In this document: piece after piece, positions 61,306-64,000 of the stretch | How the letters are laid out: every line of letters begins with the position of its first letter | Position numbering within the stretch: the stretch's first letter is position 1 | From: an uncultured Pelagibacteraceae bacterium | GTDB lineage: Bacteria; Pseudomonadota; Alphaproteobacteria; Pelagibacterales; Pelagibacteraceae | Assembly (NCBI GenBank): GCA_902556505.1 | Contig: CACDWM010000001.1 | Coordinates: forward strand, 62,001-126,000 | DNA: 64,000 nucleotides | Reading direction: 5' to 3' | Made by a program: the position numbers and the translations under genes | The notes under the pieces: generated by a model | Seen by the model: only the letters and a program-made list of their open reading frames with translations | The model's database searches: none | Told to the model about the DNA's origin: nothing

Positions 61306-63339
61306 TTATCTAAGTGAAGCAGCTATATTTCCACCATCAACAGTTAGTACTGCTCCAGTTGTTTTTTTTGATACGGCTAAATGAAAAAAGGCTTTTGCAA
61401 CATCTTCAGCTTTTACTTCGTTTAAAAGTAAGTTTCCTTTCATATATTCATCCATTGAAACTTCTCTGGCCTTAGCTCGAGATTTAATCATTCCATCATT
61501 TAAAAGACCACTTCTAATTCTGTCAGCATTAACTCCATTTGATCTAATGCCAAGTGATCCATAATCAACCGCATATTGTTTGCATAAACTTAATAAAGCT
61601 GTTTTTGGAAGACCATAAGGACCAAAGTTTTTTCCAGGATTTACTGATTGTTTTGAAATATTAAATAATAAGCATCCCTGTATATTTTGTTTTTTCATTA
61701 TTTTAATAGTTTCTGAAGCACAATTTTGATGAGAAAAAAAATTATCTTCGAAACTTTCTCTTAAAATTTTATCATCAACTTCAGCAATAGATCCACCAAC
61801 CGCTGTTCCAGCATTTGATATTAAAATATCTATACCACCATATTGTTCACTTATTATTTTAAAAGCATTTTTTACGCTATTTTTATTTCTTACATCACAG
61901 TGCAAACATAAATCTTTAATTTTACTTTGCATTTCTTTTACTTTTTTAGAATCGTAATCAAGCAATACAATTTCTGCACCATAACTTTTAAATAGTTTAT
62001 AAGTGGCTGAACCAATTGCACCAAATCCACCAGTTATTACAACAATATTTCCTTGAAGAATTTTTTTAGCTTTTTTAATTTTAGCTTGTTCTAGCGACCA
62101 ATATTCAACATCAAATAAATCTTTTTCAGGTATAAACTTGTATTTTGTTGTTTCTTCAACTGATGAAATTACTCTGGCATTTGTTTCAGTTAGGTCTCCA
62201 GCTATTTTTGAAGCATTTAAACTATCACCCACACTAAATAAACCAACGTTTTGTACCAAGATTACCCTAGGAGATGTATCTAACATTGTTTTTTTACCTT
62301 TAACTTTTTTCTTATTCGTATTGAAATACTTCACATATTTTTTTCTATAATCTTTAAAACTTTTCTTTGCAATTTTTTTGAAATCTTCAATACTTGAATT
62401 TTGTTTTGGAGTGATTACTAATGGAAATGGTTTTACTCTTATTACATGATCTGGTGTAGCAGTTCCAATACCAGAATATCTTTTGACTTCTTTACCATTT
62501 ATAAAATAATCTAAGGTTTTGTTTGACCTAAAATTAAGTATAAATTTCTGATCTTTTTTTTCAGTTAATAAACCTCTTAAAATTGGTGCAATTTCATGTG
62601 GCTTAAACTTTGTATTATAATTTTTGATTTGCTTTATTTTTTTTCGTTTTAATTTTCTAATTGTTTTCTCTGCAATAGAAACATATTTAATCATTAAGTC
62701 ATATGATTTTTTAGCATCATTATCAAAAGTGAATATTCCATGGTTTAAAAGTATTAAACAGTTAATATTTGGATTTTTATTATAAACCTCATTAATTTTT
62801 TGAGCCAAACCAAATCCAGGCATTACGTAAGGTACAATACTAACCTTGGTTCCAAAAATTTTTTTACAAAGATCTTTACCATTTGGCCTATTTGTTACAT
62901 CCATAATTGCATCAGAATGCGTGTGATCAACAAATTTAAAAGGTAAAAAGGCATGCAAAAAAGTTTCTACAGATGGGTTAGGTGACTTAATATCTATTAA
63001 GTTTCTTTTTTGATAAGCAACCATATCTTCATCACTTAAATATTTTTTATTTTTAAGAGCTAAAAGTGGATTTAATTTCACTGCAGGTAAACCAGCTGGT
63101 TCTATTTCAGCCATGTCCCAACCACTTCCTTTAACACAGAGTACCTCGTAATTTTTGCCATCAATATCTTTAATTGAGGTTTTTACAGATGTATTTCCAC
63201 CTCCATGAAGAACAAGTTCACTATTTCTTCCCAATAGTCTTGTTGTATAAACTCTTAAAGCCATATCTTTTGAATGACCAAGTTTTGTATACTTTTTGAT
63301 ATATTTTTTTGCTTCTAAATTTGACCAATTGTTTTTCAC
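61306..63339 (-). CDS. Fused class II aldolase/short-chain dehydrogenase
   Basis: This 677-residue protein has an N-terminal class II aldolase/adducin domain (about 1-240: GGNTSVK near residue 47, zinc-binding FVDHTHSDAIMD and LLNHGIF). A linker follows, then a C-terminal SDR domain (about 430-677: GGFGAIGSATYKLF, ISNAGTA and the Tyr-Lys pair in YGLPKTA). The family is annotated as a rhamnulose-1-phosphate aldolase/dehydrogenase. No rha or fuc kinase genes are adjacent; MtnP and MtnA are convergent, suggesting cleavage of methylthioribulose-1-phosphate or 5-deoxyribulose-1-phosphate to DHAP and an aldehyde, which the SDR domain could reduce or oxidise. The start is GTG. Confidence 0.88.
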   Translation of the reverse strand: MKNNWSNLEAKKYIKKYTKLGHSKDMALRVYTTRLLGRNSELVLHGGGNTSVKTSIKDIDGKNYEVLCVKGSGWDMAEIEPAGLPAVKLNPLLALKNKKYLSDEDMVAYQKRNLIDIKSPNPSVETFLHAFLPFKFVDHTHSDAIMDVTNRPNGKDLCKKIFGTKVSIVPYVMPGFGLAQKINEVYNKNPNINCLILLNHGIFTFDNDAKKSYDLMIKYVSIAEKTIRKLKRKKIKQIKNYNTKFKPHEIAPILRGLLTEKKDQKFILNFRSNKTLDYFINGKEVKRYSGIGTATPDHVIRVKPFPLVITPKQNSSIEDFKKIAKKSFKDYRKKYVKYFNTNKKKVKGKKTMLDTSPRVILVQNVGLFSVGDSLNASKIAGDLTETNARVISSVEETTKYKFIPEKDLFDVEYWSLEQAKIKKAKKILQGNIVVITGGFGAIGSATYKLFKSYGAEIVLLDYDSKKVKEMQSKIKDLCLHCDVRNKNSVKNAFKIISEQYGGIDILISNAGTAVGGSIAEVDDKILRESFEDNFFSHQNCASETIKIMKKQNIQGCLLFNISKQSVNPGKNFGPYGLPKTALLSLCKQYAVDYGSLGIRSNGVNADRIRSGLLNDGMIKSRAKAREVSMDEYMKGNLLLNEVKAEDVAKAFFHLAVSKKTTGAVLTVDGGNIAASLR

Positions 63340-63424
63340 AGTTACAACCTCAGCGAAGTATTATAATAGTTTTTTGTTTGAAAGAAGCAAAAAATTTGAT
63401 TAGTAAGGTTTCATCAAGGTTATT

Positions 63425-64000
63425 ATGACAAAAGTTGGTGAACACATTACCCTAGATATTATTGGAACTACAAAAGAATATGATCCTGTTTTATTTGAAA
63501 AGGTAATTCATGATATTGCAAAAGCTGCTAAAGTTACAATTCTTAATATTTCAAAATATAAATTTGAACCACAAGGTTTTACAATTTTAGCTTTATTGGC
63601 TGAAAGTCACATTAGCTTTCATACTTTTCCAGAAAAGGGGATTATTAGTTTTGATTTTTTTACTTGTGGAAAGGTAAACCCTTCCGTTGCAATAGATATT
63701 ATTAAAAAAGAATTCGAACATAAAAGAATAGTTAAAAAAGAGTTTAACAGAGATACAAAATCTCTTTATAATGACATTTATAGTTCGCCAGGTTTACAAA
63801 AGTCATATGTTGTAAACGATGTATTAGAGGACTTTAAATCTAAAGTAGGTCAACATATTGAAATACTAGATTTAGAGCAGTTCGGAAAATCATTATTTAT
63901 AGATGGAGAAATTCAAGTTGCTTCAACAGATGAACATTTGTACAGCTCAACTTTTGTTGGTTCTGGTTTAGATTTAAATAAAGACAATGAAAGGGCTGCT
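63425..64000 (+). CDS. speD-speE: S-adenosylmethionine decarboxylase/spermidine synthase fusion (3' end outside window)
   Basis: The first 192 residues are in the window. Residues 1-115 are a prokaryotic AdoMet decarboxylase: the self-cleavage site LAE/SHIS gives pyruvoyl from Ser61, with His66 and Cys81 (FTCG) also present. From about residue 138, GQHIEILDLEQFGKSLFIDGEIQVASTDEHLYSS is the N-terminal strand region of spermidine synthase. The reading frame is continuous, so the protein should make decarboxylated AdoMet and transfer its aminopropyl group to putrescine, releasing MTA. It is divergent from the aldolase/SDR gene across 85 bases, beside the MTA-salvage genes. Confidence 0.88.
   Translation, partial: MTKVGEHITLDIIGTTKEYDPVLFEKVIHDIAKAAKVTILNISKYKFEPQGFTILALLAESHISFHTFPEKGIISFDFFTCGKVNPSVAIDIIKKEFEHKRIVKKEFNRDTKSLYNDIYSSPGLQKSYVVNDVLEDFKSKVGQHIEILDLEQFGKSLFIDGEIQVASTDEHLYSSTFVGSGLDLNKDNERAA

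Noticed and set aside
61306-63339. Rhamnose catabolism as the role of the aldolase/SDR fusion
   Set aside because: There are no isomerase, kinase or mutarotase genes nearby, whereas MtnP and MtnA are. It is kept only as the alternative.
1-64000. CRISPR arrays, prophage, insertion sequences
   Set aside because: No regularly spaced repeats, phage structural genes, transposases or terminal inverted repeats were seen.

Overview
This window is strongly AT-rich, with very short intergenic gaps, many stop-start overlaps and a gene content dominated by substrate-binding-protein transporters and small-molecule catabolism. It is best explained as the chromosome of a SAR11-type marine alphaproteobacterium (Candidatus Pelagibacter or a close relative). 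That placement is an inference from gene content and composition; no 16S gene is present. I see no phage, IS element, CRISPR array or restriction system. No gene-free stretch exceeds 300 bases; the longest is 264-547.

Layout. (1) 0.5-14.2 kb is a sugar-acid catabolic region. It has a UxaA-type dehydratase divergent from an IlvD/Edd-type dehydratase, a 2-hydroxyacid dehydrogenase and a DctPQM TRAP importer. These are followed by a HIBADH-type reductase, an SDR, an FAH-family hydrolase, an enolase-superfamily dehydratase and an SMP-30 lactonase. The last four resemble the non-phosphorylating L-fuconate-type route ending in diketo-acid hydrolysis. (2) 14.2-28 kb holds PEP carboxylase, CcdA, a flavin reductase, a TauD/GBBH-family oxygenase, a HisN-like phosphatase, DUF proteins, an odd SMR pair, a small secreted/ABM-fold cluster, CysE-CysK, a VOC protein, a LysE exporter and an alpha/beta hydrolase. 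(3) 28-42.4 kb carries two carbohydrate-type ABC importers but only one ATPase. Between them lie a cupin, two-domain SnoaL-like proteins and a MetE-like protein, and at the end a GH63/MGH-type glycosidase. (4) 42.4-56.8 kb looks like an organosulfonate region: an HpsN-like dehydrogenase, Pta, a BASS transporter, a tandem winged-helix protein, an Ldh-family dehydrogenase, TauABC, a Tpa-like aminotransferase, Ald and a dimethylglycine-dehydrogenase-like enzyme. (5) 57-64 kb is purine and methylthioadenosine (MTA) salvage: tRNA-Met(CAT), a Gpt-like PRT, GuaC, Apt, MtnP, MtnA, a fused class II aldolase/SDR, and an SpeD-SpeE fusion that runs off the window.

The most notable points are these. MtnP, MtnA and the fused aldolase-dehydrogenase could form a compact DHAP shunt for MTA and 5'-deoxyadenosine, beside the MTA-generating SpeD-SpeE fusion. 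All four binding-protein genes are followed directly by a strong hairpin before the rest of the transporter operon. Two SMR-fold proteins both lack the coupling glutamate. A HAD protein has lost both catalytic aspartates. The TauC permease has a large N-terminal extension.

Limits: substrate assignments for transporters and dehydratases are inferred from family and neighbours. Coordinates come from reading the sequence by eye, and no database search was made.
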